Below, in pieces: positions 53,789-61,850 of a DNA stretch of 64,000 nt. The translations under genes were made by a program, and so were the position numbers. Source of the DNA: CALDTK01 sp965213735 (GTDB taxonomy: Bacteria > Bacteroidota > Bacteroidia > Chitinophagales > Saprospiraceae). The first letter of the stretch is position 1. Each line of letters begins with the position of its first letter. The stretch spans positions 2,046,001 to 2,110,000 of the forward strand of contig CBDCAB010000005.1 in assembly GCA_965213735.1 (NCBI GenBank). The letters run 5' to 3'. Below the pieces are notes generated by a model. The model did no database searches, was not told the origin of the DNA, and saw nothing but the letters and a program-made list of their open reading frames with translations.

Positions 53789-55063
53789 ATGTCAGCCAAA
53801 ATCCTCGTTGTCGACGACGAACAGAGTATCCGCCGCACACTTCGCGAAATACTCGAGTTTGAGAAATACAAAGTCGACGAGGCTGCAGATGGCTTAGACT
53901 GTCTTGCCAAACTCAAGACGAGTAAGTACGACGTCGTTATCTGCGATATCAAGATGCCGAAAATGGACGGCATGGACGCCCTCGAGCGCATCCAAATCCT
54001 CAGTCCCGATACACCCGTGGTCATGATTTCAGGTCATGCCAATATCGACACGGCTGTCGATGCCGTCAAGAAGGGAGCCTTCGACTTCATCTCCAAGCCC
54101 CCAGATCTTAATCGCATGCTGATTACCATCCGCAACGCGATGGATAAGTCGAGCCTCATCAAGGACACTAAGGCGCTCTCGGTTAAGGTCAACAAGTACA
54201 AGACCCAGGAAATCATCGGCGAAAGTGCCACGATCAGCAAGATCAAGCAGACCATTGATGTGGTAGCCCCCATTGATGCTCGAGTGATGATTACCGGCGA
54301 AAATGGTACGGGTAAAGAACTCGTGGCTCGCTGGATTCACGAAAAAAGTCCGCGCAACAAGCACGCTATCGTGGAAGTAAACTGCGCCGCGATTCCCAGC
54401 GAACTCATCGAATCCGAGTTATTCGGTCACGAAAAAGGCGCATTTACCAGTGCCCACAAACAACGCATCGGCAAATTCGAGCAAGCCAACGGCGGCACGC
54501 TCTTCCTTGATGAAATTGGTGACATGAGCCTCAGCGCTCAGGCCAAAGTGCTGCGCGCACTCCAGGAAAACCGCATCACCCGCGTCGGTGGTGAAAAAGA
54601 AATACGAGTCGATGTGCGCATAGTGGCGGCAACGAATAAAGACCTGCGAAAAGAAATCAACGAGCGTAGATTTCGAGAAGACCTCTACCACCGTTTGGCA
54701 GTAATTCCAGTGCACGTGCCCCCGCTACGTGAACGTTCTGACGACATTCCGCTGCTGGTCGATCACTTCGTGCGGCAAATTTGTGGCGATTACGGCACCA
54801 AGCCTAAGAAAGTCGCTCCCGATGCGATGGAGACGCTGCAGGCCCTGCCTTGGACGGGAAACATCCGCGAATTGCGCAATGTGGTCGAGCGCCTCATCAT
54901 CCTGAGCGGCGATCAAATCATCGTCGAAGATGTCAACACCTTCGTGGTGCCGAGCCAAGGCAAGCAGCAGGGAAAGATTAAGGAGATGTTCGAGCAGTTC
55001 AACAATGTCAAAGACCTCCACAAGTTTATCGACGAGGAGTACACCAACTACAAGAGCAACTAG
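53789..55063 (+). CDS. NtrC/NtrX-like response regulator without DNA-binding domain
   Basis: The protein has 424 residues from MSAKILVVDDEQSIRRTLRE. Receiver domain with phosphoacceptor Asp53 (VICDIKMPK), linker, AAA+ domain with Walker A GENGTGKE (170-177), Walker B GGTLFLDEIG (235-244) and the R-finger region RFREDLYHRLAV. The sigma-54 contact loop reads GAFTSA (217-222) rather than GAFTGA. After NIRELRNVVERLIIL only ~50 residues remain (VPSQGKQQGKIKEMFEQFNN) and no Fis-type helix-turn-helix, so it may act without its own DNA binding. Sensor partner: possibly the NtrY-like kinase at 31-35 kb. Terminator follows. Confidence 0.9.
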   Translation: MSAKILVVDDEQSIRRTLREILEFEKYKVDEAADGLDCLAKLKTSKYDVVICDIKMPKMDGMDALERIQILSPDTPVVMISGHANIDTAVDAVKKGAFDFISKPPDLNRMLITIRNAMDKSSLIKDTKALSVKVNKYKTQEIIGESATISKIKQTIDVVAPIDARVMITGENGTGKELVARWIHEKSPRNKHAIVEVNCAAIPSELIESELFGHEKGAFTSAHKQRIGKFEQANGGTLFLDEIGDMSLSAQAKVLRALQENRITRVGGEKEIRVDVRIVAATNKDLRKEINERRFREDLYHRLAVIPVHVPPLRERSDDIPLLVDHFVRQICGDYGTKPKKVAPDAMETLQALPWTGNIRELRNVVERLIILSGDQIIVEDVNTFVVPSQGKQQGKIKEMFEQFNNVKDLHKFIDEEYTNYKSN

Positions 55064-55087
55064 TCTTGCCTAAATAGCCGGTGAGTT

Positions 55088-55119
55088 GAGCCCCACGATG
55101 CATCTAGCGCGTGGGGCTC
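55088..55119 (+). terminator. Terminator after the NtrC-like gene
   Basis: GAGCCCCACG pairs with CGTGGGGCTC around a 12-nt loop, followed by CATGTTT. An ATG at 55086 in the LOG frame lies just before this hairpin and is not a start. Confidence 0.8.
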
Positions 55120-55145
55120 CATGTTTACTCCCTATCATTGCCCCC

Positions 55146-55868
55146 ATGCAAGAGAAGCCAACTCCCACCCCTGCTCGCCAGCCAATGAAGCAGTGGGCAA
55201 AGATCAAGGGGGAGAATTCATGGACGATGTTCAAGGTCATCGCCGAATTTGTCGATGGTTTTGAAACCATGAATCGCATGGGGCCCTGTGTGTCCATCTT
55301 CGGTTCGGCCCGTACAAAGCCCAACGATAAGTACTACAAGCTCGCCGTTGAGGCCGCTCGCCACCTTACTGAGAAAGGCTTCGGCGTCATTACTGGTGGA
55401 GGTCCTGGCATCATGGAGGCCGGCAATAAAGGCGCCTCCCTCTACGGTGGTCTGTCGGTTGGACTCAATATCGATCTCCCATTCGAGCAGAGCCACAACG
55501 AATACATCGACCCCGACAAAAACCTCAACCACCGCTACTTCTTCGTTCGCAAAGTGATGTTTGTCAAATATGCGCAGGCTTTTATCGTCATGCCAGGCGG
55601 ATTCGGGACTCTCGATGAATTATTCGAAGTCCTTACCCTCATCCAAACCGGAAAAATCACGAAGGTCCCCGTCATTCTCATGGGTACAGAATTCTGGCAA
55701 GGACTACTCGATTGGGTGAGCGGCACTATGCTCACCTTCGGCAATATCAGCGCTGGCGACATCGACTTACTGCCCATCACCGACGATCCAGAGCTGGCCG
55801 TGCAGATGATCGAGGATTTCTACGCAGAGCAAGGCAACCACAAGATCGAGCCTAACTACGAGCTTTAG
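55146..55868 (+). CDS. LOG-family protein (nucleotide 5'-monophosphate phosphoribohydrolase-like)
   Basis: The protein has 240 residues from MQEKPTPTPARQPMKQWAKI. Motifs SIFGSARTKPND, GFGVITGGGPGIMEAGNKGA and PGGFGTLDELFEVLTLIQTG are those of the LOG/TIGR00730 family, formerly called lysine decarboxylase-like. The family cleaves the ribose phosphate from purine monophosphates (cytokinin-activating in some organisms). The N-terminal ~30 residues are an extra segment. Confidence 0.9.
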   Translation: MQEKPTPTPARQPMKQWAKIKGENSWTMFKVIAEFVDGFETMNRMGPCVSIFGSARTKPNDKYYKLAVEAARHLTEKGFGVITGGGPGIMEAGNKGASLYGGLSVGLNIDLPFEQSHNEYIDPDKNLNHRYFFVRKVMFVKYAQAFIVMPGGFGTLDELFEVLTLIQTGKITKVPVILMGTEFWQGLLDWVSGTMLTFGNISAGDIDLLPITDDPELAVQMIEDFYAEQGNHKIEPNYEL

Positions 55869-55875
55869 CCTGCAA

Positions 55876-57876
55876 TCAGTTAAACAGGAAGAAAGCTACA
55901 CCAAAGCGAAGCAGCGGGCGCGCACCAAAGATTGAGCTACCCTGCACGATAGGATAGCCTTCAACAGTGGCAGGAAGTGGCTGTCTGCTGCTCACGAGCA
56001 CATTATCCAACTTGACAAATGCTTTGAAGCTCTGCACTTTAAAAGCAACAAATCCATCAAGAGCGTAGGTCCAGGGAGCTAGTTCACTAGGCGCATCGGT
56101 GGTGAATACGCTCGTGAGCGGGAAGTACCCATAACGCCCAGTAGGCGATCTGACGATACCGTCGATGCCAACGATGAGATTCATTGCCCGCTCGAAGAGC
56201 CAGAAATTTCCATAGAGCGAATGCTGACCTGCATATGCTGGCAACTTCACGCTTTGGGTCTGTATCTGGCTGCGGAGCACTCCCCGATGCTCCATGCGTA
56301 ACGCCCCAAAATTGAGGGGTAAGTTGAAGCTTAGTGATGGAATGGCAGTTTCATTTGCAGCTTCACGCGCTTCGCCGAAGCGGCCGTACACAGTGGCATT
56401 GGTGTATACATCGAGACTTGCTCCCACCTGTGCTCCTATACCCAGCAGCGTAGCCGATGCACCGAGTTTGGTGTGTGTGCCAACGGGTAAGTCCGTTTCG
56501 TAGATGAGGCGGTTGTTGACACCGATTGCTCCAGCCGACCATGGTGCAGCACTACGCTCAATGGTGGCTATTGCCTCGAGTCGAAAAGCCGTCCGGTAGT
56601 TCCAGCCGAGCACCCCACTTAGCAGTCCTTCGCCTGCACGCTCGCCAAAAGGTATATCTGCTTCTGCTTGCAGGCTAAAGCTGCCAAAGACGGTACCAGC
56701 AAGTTTTCCCTTGAGGCCAAGAAGGAGCAGACTAGGCTCTGTAGACAGGTAGTCTGCGCGAAATTGTTGGGATCCTGCGTAAGCGCCTAGCTGCAGATTG
56801 AAGCTGTAGCCAGCCTTTTGAGCTGCATTCGTGAAGTATTCTACAGCTGCTTCTCCCAGCAAGCTTCTTTCCGAAATAGCAAAGCGGAGGCCGCGGTTAT
56901 CCACGAGGTAGGGAGCAAATTCGGCTTCATAAAGTAGAGGTTGGGTGACGCTGGTGAGGTGTCGACCTTGGCGGTAGGTGGCTTGCCCTGACGCTGCCCA
57001 TCCTTTTGCCAGCGAATCTCGCTGCTGCTGGAGGAAGTAGCGATGGAGATAAGAATAGGTGGAGTTGCGGCCTTCTGTGCGCACTCCCGTGAGTTGGGGT
57101 GAGGCGGTAAAAGCTTGTTCTATGGGGCCGATGCTATCGATTAGGGCGAAGTCATAGCCTCCTGAGTTGTTCCAGCTTCGGTTGTTGAGGTCGATATAGG
57201 CATAGCTGCGGTGGTGCGAGCTGTCTGGGACGTGCGCGAGGGTGATGCCAAACTGTATGCGCTGCGCCCTCGACTCTGGGTAGCGGTTGCGTTCGCCGCC
57301 CTGATAGGTGCGGTAGTAGCTTGCTCCGAGGCGCCAGCCATCGCTAAAGCTGCGGCCGAATATGGCGGTCACTTGTCCATCGTCAATTTCACCACCCTGG
57401 TTGTAGGCGGTATAGGAGAAGGGGATATTCTGGGAAAAGAAGGGCAGCGGCTGGTCGCGGTAGGCGGGGTGTTCTACTTGCCGCAGCGGGCGGTAGCGTT
57501 GGTAGGGCGTGGTGAGCAGGGGGTTGAGTGCCGCAGGCAGACCGATACTGTTGAGGTAAACATGATCAGGTCCGTAGGCTTCTACAGGATCAACGCGGAT
57601 GTAGTCGAGCGAAAGGCTACTGTCGGGCAGTAATCGATACCGCACTGGAAAGCGTGGGTCGTAGCGATGAATTTTAATGGTATCGGGCAGGGCTGCTAGG
57701 TCTTCAGCGGCTTCAAGGCTGGTGTCGCGTTGTGGACGTTGTTGCGCGCTGGGTCGGCGGTCGAGAATTTGTGCAGACACAGCTTTCGCCAAAACCAGCC
57801 CCACCACGACCAGCAGCATCCGCAGGTGCAGGGGTGCGCCGCAGGGGAAAGAGAAGGGCTGGAATAACTGCTGCAT
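55876..57876 (-). CDS. Putative porin (large outer-membrane beta-barrel)
   Basis: The protein has 666 residues from MQQLFQPFSFPCGAPLHL; MLLVVVGLVLAKAVSA further in is the hydrophobic signal core and an alternative start (57819). The mature part alternates hydrophobic and aromatic strands (SFSYTAYNQG-type repeats, YAYIDLNNRSWNN, GQHSLYGNFWLFERAMNLIV) and ends with FGVAFFLFN, a typical C-terminal Phe strand. It matches the putative porin family of Bacteroidota in layout. Convergent with the LOG gene. An exact 14-mer copy is in the signal region (57782-57795). Confidence 0.78.
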   Translation of the reverse strand: MQQLFQPFSFPCGAPLHLRMLLVVVGLVLAKAVSAQILDRRPSAQQRPQRDTSLEAAEDLAALPDTIKIHRYDPRFPVRYRLLPDSSLSLDYIRVDPVEAYGPDHVYLNSIGLPAALNPLLTTPYQRYRPLRQVEHPAYRDQPLPFFSQNIPFSYTAYNQGGEIDDGQVTAIFGRSFSDGWRLGASYYRTYQGGERNRYPESRAQRIQFGITLAHVPDSSHHRSYAYIDLNNRSWNNSGGYDFALIDSIGPIEQAFTASPQLTGVRTEGRNSTYSYLHRYFLQQQRDSLAKGWAASGQATYRQGRHLTSVTQPLLYEAEFAPYLVDNRGLRFAISERSLLGEAAVEYFTNAAQKAGYSFNLQLGAYAGSQQFRADYLSTEPSLLLLGLKGKLAGTVFGSFSLQAEADIPFGERAGEGLLSGVLGWNYRTAFRLEAIATIERSAAPWSAGAIGVNNRLIYETDLPVGTHTKLGASATLLGIGAQVGASLDVYTNATVYGRFGEAREAANETAIPSLSFNLPLNFGALRMEHRGVLRSQIQTQSVKLPAYAGQHSLYGNFWLFERAMNLIVGIDGIVRSPTGRYGYFPLTSVFTTDAPSELAPWTYALDGFVAFKVQSFKAFVKLDNVLVSSRQPLPATVEGYPIVQGSSIFGARPLLRFGVAFFLFN
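57782..57795 (+). repeat. Interspersed 14-mer, exact copy
   Basis: In the signal-peptide region of the putative porin gene; reads V-L-A-K-A on the gene's strand. Confidence 0.75.
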
Positions 57877-57964
57877 GCGTTGGGGCCGCGAAACTAGCCG
57901 GCTAGGGCACAAACGTTTGATCCACCTGGATGTGATCGGCTGATATTACGCACCTTGTGCCTGT

Positions 57965-58729
57965 ATGGGTCAGAACGCGAAAATTTACGGCCGCCGTCCG
58001 GTGGAGGAGGCATTTCAGGCGAATCAACGCTTCGAGCAGGTATGGCTAGATCACCGTTTGTCTGGTCCTTTTGCAGAAGACATCCGACGTCTTTGTGGCG
58101 AGCGCAACGTGCCACTCAAGTACGTACCTCGGCACTTGCTCGACAAGCTCATCGATGCCAATCATCAGGGGGTAATTGCGCAGGTAGCCTTGGTTGATTA
58201 TGCTAAGCCGGAAGCACTCATTGAAGCAATCGCAGAGCAAGCTGGATTTCTTCTGCTACTCGATGGCGTGACGGACGTCCGCAATTTCGGAGCCATTGCC
58301 CGCTCGGCCTATGCTGCTGGTTGCCGGGGCATCGTCATTCCACAAAAGCAACGCGCTCCTGTCAATGCCGCAGCGGTGAAAGCATCGGCGGGTGCGCTAT
58401 CGCATTTACCCATTGCTCGGGTTGGTAGTCTTGCCAGCTTCACGAAGGTTCTTCGCGAACAGGGTTATAAGGTGGTGTGCATCGAAGGCAGGGGCAAACG
58501 CGAACTAGAATCTGTCGACCTACTCGGTGAGCCGGTTGCGTTTGTGATGGGTTCGGAAAGTGAAGGCATCAGTTCGTCCGTACGTCGTGCGGCTAGTGCG
58601 ACGGTACGTCTTCCGCAGGCCATGGCCTTCGACAGCTACAATGTTGCCGTGGCTGCAGGGATGGTGAGTTATGAATTTTTGCGCCAGAACAGCAATTTGC
58701 GCTGGACGCCCGACCCGGAGGAGGATTAG
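57965..58729 (+). CDS. rlmB: 23S rRNA (guanosine-2'-O-)-methyltransferase RlmB-like (TrmH family)
   Basis: The protein has 254 residues. N-terminal substrate-binding domain (KIYGRRPVEEAFQANQRFEQ) and SPOUT domain with LLDGVTDVRNFGAIARSAYA, GCRGIVIPQKQRAPVNAAAV, VMGSESEGISSSVRRAASAT and LPQAMAFDSYNVAVAAGMVS. These motifs form the trefoil knot that binds S-adenosylmethionine. It methylates a ribose of 23S rRNA. Divergent from the putative porin. Confidence 0.93.
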   Translation: MGQNAKIYGRRPVEEAFQANQRFEQVWLDHRLSGPFAEDIRRLCGERNVPLKYVPRHLLDKLIDANHQGVIAQVALVDYAKPEALIEAIAEQAGFLLLLDGVTDVRNFGAIARSAYAAGCRGIVIPQKQRAPVNAAAVKASAGALSHLPIARVGSLASFTKVLREQGYKVVCIEGRGKRELESVDLLGEPVAFVMGSESEGISSSVRRAASATVRLPQAMAFDSYNVAVAAGMVSYEFLRQNSNLRWTPDPEED

Positions 58730-58816
58730 CGCTGAGCGGAGCAGATGGATGGTGCGGGAGGGACGTGAGCTTTAATTTTCTTACAAGTTAAACTTCTGAT
58801 GAGGTGGGTAGGGCCA

Positions 58817-59500
58817 GCCCAGCCCGTCTACCCACTGCGTGGTCCGACAAACTGGCCGAACACATGATGGACCAAGCACCCAGTGGTCTGGTTACGCGTG
58901 CTTTAGCGCGCATAGTCATTGCACTCCGAAGGCGGCGAACACATGGTGGGCTGCTTAGTATGCCCGTCTGGTTACACGCCCAGCCCGTCTGCCCACTGCG
59001 TGGTCAAACAAACCGGCCGAACACATGGTGGACCTAACCGGCCCACGTAAGGCGACCCAGCACCCAGCACCTAGCGCCCAGCACCCAAAAATCCGGTTAC
59101 GTGTGCTTTAGCGCGCATAGACTTTGCACTCCGAAGGCGGCGAACACATGGTGGGCTGCTTAGTATGGCAGTCCGTTTTCACGCCCAGCCCGTCTGCCCA
59201 CTGCGTGGTCAAATAAACTGGCCGAACATTTAACGGACTTTCCAGCGCGTTAACCCCAGCCTCACGCCCCCAGCGGGCTGGCAAGTCCGCCATGTGAACG
59301 GCCGGTCTGGCGCAAGGCAAGCGGTAGCAAGCCTGAAGCCGGGCTGGGCGACCTAAAGCCGGGCTGGGCGACGGCAGAAATGAATAGGTTGAGATAGGAC
59401 TTGATCCTACTCGCGAAGCCTGTTCAAAGCCCAGCCCGTCTGCCCACTGCGTGGTCAAACAAACTGGCCGAACACATGGTGGACCTAACCGGCCCACGTA
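58817..59500. repeat. Composite A/B repeat array
   Basis: Unit A starts GCCCAGCCCGTCTGCCCA and continues through GTGGTCAAACAAACTGGCCG to GGCCCACGTA. Copies: 58817-58873 (shortened, diverged), 58978-59049, 59183-59229 (truncated), 59429-59500. Unit B starts GGTTACGCGTGCTTTAGCGC and ends CTGCTTAGTATG. Copies: 58890-58962 and 59095-59167. The order is A-B-A-B-A-(spacer)-A, with a 205-bp period between the second and third A and between the Bs. The spacer holds a tandem AAGCCGGGCTGGGCGAC pair. Confidence 0.85.
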
Positions 59501-59508
59501 GGCACCGG

Positions 59509-59582
59509 TACCCGCCGCACCTGATCCTAAAACCCTAGAGCGCTTCGCAGGTAGATTGGGGCGATCAGGTCTGTCCGGCACC
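59509..59582. repeat. Inverted-repeat element, copy 2
   Basis: TACCCGCCGCACCTGATCC at the left and GATCAGGTCTGTCCGGCACC at the right (59563-59582), complementary with a few mismatches, spacer ~35 nt. The arms match the element at 4087-4154. Confidence 0.6.
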
Positions 59583-59818
59583 ACACTACGCCCAGCCCCT
59601 ACGAGCACTCCCTTGCGTCCTTTGCGACCTTTGCGGCTTGCGTAGCAAGCTTGCGATACTATTTATCCCCTTCACGGCCGATCCAATAAGCTTGCGATAC
59701 TTCGTCGAACTTCAAGCTTGCTCAAAAGGACCGAACGACCTTAATCGTCCGGCCCTGCAGAGAATCGAAATGCTTTTGCTAGAGCGAACGCTGAACCTCG
59801 CTCGGAAATAGGTTTTAG

Positions 59819-60556
59819 CTAGACTGCACTGATGCGGCGCACCACCTGGAAGAGCTGGGTACGCTCGTTGATGTCTTCCTCAAAAGGATCGTGCTCGAGG
59901 TGGTTGGCACTGATGAGGCGCAGCTGCGTGATGCGTCCACGGCTGTCGGTGACCGGGCGGACGTACTTAATCCACACCGAACCATTGCTTTTGACCGCGT
60001 AGATCTTGTTCTCGCGGATATTGCTGAGGCTGTCAATCTCTTTGCAAATCACGACATCTCCATCGAGAATGATGGGATCCATAGAGTTACCATTAATGGG
60101 AAAGGCAACTAGCCCCTCATCATCGAGCCCCGGTAGATTAAAAAACTCAGTATCCTCTTCGAGTGCAACGGCACCAGAGTCGTTGGCATAGCCTGCAAAG
60201 GCATCAAAGGAGGTATAGCGAATGCGACCAGGTGCATATATAGCTTCCTTGATAGCTTCAGGTAATGCAGGCTCGGTATCAAAAGGCGAACCCTGACCAT
60301 CGAGCATGTAGGCCTCAGAAATACCAAACTCACGACACAGTGTGCGCGCTTGGGAATAGCTAATTACCCGCTTGTCGTCAGGGTTGAGGTAGGCCCGAAT
60401 GATGTGGCCGTACGCGCGGTTGTTGAGCAGCTTCTCAGCGAAATCGCCCATGCCGCGACCGCTACGGTCGTTCTTGACGATTACGCCACGTTCTTCAAGG
60501 AGTGCAAACACCACTCGAAAGCGATCATTGAGTTCTATGCGGTCTTGGGTAATCAT
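59819..60556 (-). CDS. HTH regulator with S24 (LexA/CI-type) peptidase domain
   Basis: The protein has 245 residues. Residues 1-~95 form an XRE-like helical DNA-binding part (RFRVVFALLEERGVIVKNDR, YSQARTLCREFGISEAYMLD). The C-terminal S24 domain has the nucleophile Ser158 in NGNSMDPIILDGDVVICKEI and a candidate general base Lys197 in GSVWIKYVRP. An Ala121-Gly122 pair upstream (DAFAGYAND) is where self-cleavage would occur. It may respond to RecA filaments or act as a phage-type repressor; no phage genes are nearby. Divergent from parA. Confidence 0.83.
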   Translation of the reverse strand: MITQDRIELNDRFRVVFALLEERGVIVKNDRSGRGMGDFAEKLLNNRAYGHIIRAYLNPDDKRVISYSQARTLCREFGISEAYMLDGQGSPFDTEPALPEAIKEAIYAPGRIRYTSFDAFAGYANDSGAVALEEDTEFFNLPGLDDEGLVAFPINGNSMDPIILDGDVVICKEIDSLSNIRENKIYAVKSNGSVWIKYVRPVTDSRGRITQLRLISANHLEHDPFEEDINERTQLFQVVRRISAV

Positions 60557-60869
60557 GTTTTTGTGTTGAGCTGCTGCAAATTAAAACAAATTGTGCGGGA
60601 TTACACAAGTCTCAGCTCACTTTTTTCAACTTTTTCTTTTACCCATCACTTCCCGCCGCCACTTTTTGCGCAGTTTGTGTTGGATTCGCAGGCCTGGAGA
60701 GCCCCCATTTAGCAGTGGCTGTGGAAAACTTATCGGCGCGCCGAGTCACCACTCCACCAGCATTATTAATGGATAAAATCAAACTTTCCACGACGCATGG
60801 TTAATAATATAGATATATTCTCGCTACTTTGGCGCCACTGAAACACTCTGAGAAACACTGACAAACACT
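60557..60869. other. Divergent intergenic region between the S24 regulator and parA
   Basis: 313 bp, AT-rich near its right end. It holds GGCGCGCC within the palindrome CGGCGCGCCG, a TGTGGAAAA near 60719 and TTTCCACGA near 60785 (each one or two bases off a DnaA box), and TACTTTG at 60825, a near -7 element 38 bp before parA. Regulation of both genes from here is expected; I cannot identify the operator. Confidence 0.35.
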
Positions 60870-61805
60870 ATGGCACACGTGATTTCGCTGCTCAACCACA
60901 AGGGCGGCGTGGGAAAAACTACCAGCGCAATCAACATTGGCGCAGGTCTAGTCGAGCTAGGAAAGAAAGTCTTACTCCTCGATCTCGACCCACAGGCAAA
61001 CCTCACTGTCTCGCTCGGCATCAACCGGCAAGCAATCACCATCTACGAGTCCCTTCGCGGCGAATCGGAGTTGGTCCCTTACACCTATAAGCCCAACCTC
61101 GACGTCATTACTTCCTCGCTCGATCTGTCGGGCGCAGAGATGGAACTCGTTAATGAACCTGGTCGTGAATTCCTGCTGCGAGCCTTGTTCGAGCCGGTGC
61201 AAGACGAGTACGATTACATTATTATCGACTGCCCCCCGAGTCTGGGCTTACTTACCCTCAACGCCCTCACGAGCTCCAACTACGTCTACATTCCACTGCA
61301 GACGGAGTTTCTAGCACTTCAGGGTGTAGCCAAGATCAAGCAGGTCATCGATAAGGTGCGCTTCCGACTCAATAAGAAGCTGAGCATCGGAGGTGTAGTT
61401 GCCACCATGTACGATGCGCGCAAAGTGCTCAATCGGGATGTCGTCTCCACCATTCAGAAGTACTTCGGCGACCGCGTGTTTAAGACCATGATTCGCAACA
61501 ACGTCGCGCTGGCCGAAGCACCAGCCCAACGTATGGACATCTTCTCTTACCAGCCGAAGTCCAACGGTGCGTGTGATTACCTCGAGCTTTGCGGCGAAAT
61601 CATCGAGCGTTGTGAGACAGTAGAAGAGCCACTTGCCAAACCAGCTGCTGCCCAAAGACTCAACACGCAGTCTTCGCGCCAGCCGCTCGGCGAGCGTGCT
61701 CCTGCTCCGCAACAGGCTCCCGCAGTTGCCTATGCTCCGCAACGCGCGCAGGCACAGCAAGAGCCACAAATGCCTCCACGCGAAGTCGTCGACCTTCACG
61801 GGTAA
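60870..61805 (+). CDS. ParA/Soj-family partition ATPase
   Basis: The protein has 311 residues. Deviant Walker A KGGVGKTT (11-18), Walker A' LLLDLDPQANLTVSLG, Walker B YIIIDCPPSLGLLTLN, and AEAPAQRMDIFSY. After ~255 a Pro/Gln/Ala-rich tail follows (APAPQQAPAVAYAPQRAQAQ). ParA ATPases form ATP-dependent gradients on the nucleoid to move plasmids, chromosomes or other cargo. The partner here is the ribbon-helix-helix gene 45 bp downstream, not a ParB with a ParB-type nuclease fold. Confidence 0.9.
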   Translation: MAHVISLLNHKGGVGKTTSAINIGAGLVELGKKVLLLDLDPQANLTVSLGINRQAITIYESLRGESELVPYTYKPNLDVITSSLDLSGAEMELVNEPGREFLLRALFEPVQDEYDYIIIDCPPSLGLLTLNALTSSNYVYIPLQTEFLALQGVAKIKQVIDKVRFRLNKKLSIGGVVATMYDARKVLNRDVVSTIQKYFGDRVFKTMIRNNVALAEAPAQRMDIFSYQPKSNGACDYLELCGEIIERCETVEEPLAKPAAAQRLNTQSSRQPLGERAPAPQQAPAVAYAPQRAQAQQEPQMPPREVVDLHG

Positions 61806-61850
61806 GCTGCGGCACACTCAAGCTACATCTTACCCTGAAATGCGCATCCG

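Larger units (their letters stand above)
58730..59818. other. Non-coding repeat-rich region, 1.09 kb
   Basis: Between rlmB and the S24 regulator. It holds the A/B array, a CCCAGCA mini-run near 59055-59085, the second inverted-repeat element (59509-59582) and a CTTTGCGA-type run (59610-59670) with AAGCTTGCGATACT twice. The frames found here have no recognisable products and change phase through the repeats. No tRNA is seen. Confidence 0.7.

Noticed and set aside
58804..59608. Frames inside the A/B repeat array
   Set aside because: They change phase across repeat units and have no homology I recognise; the repeats explain their openness.
60719..60793. DnaA-box-like sequences suggesting a replication origin near parA
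   Set aside because: Only two imperfect matches, no cluster, and no dnaA, dnaN or gidA nearby.
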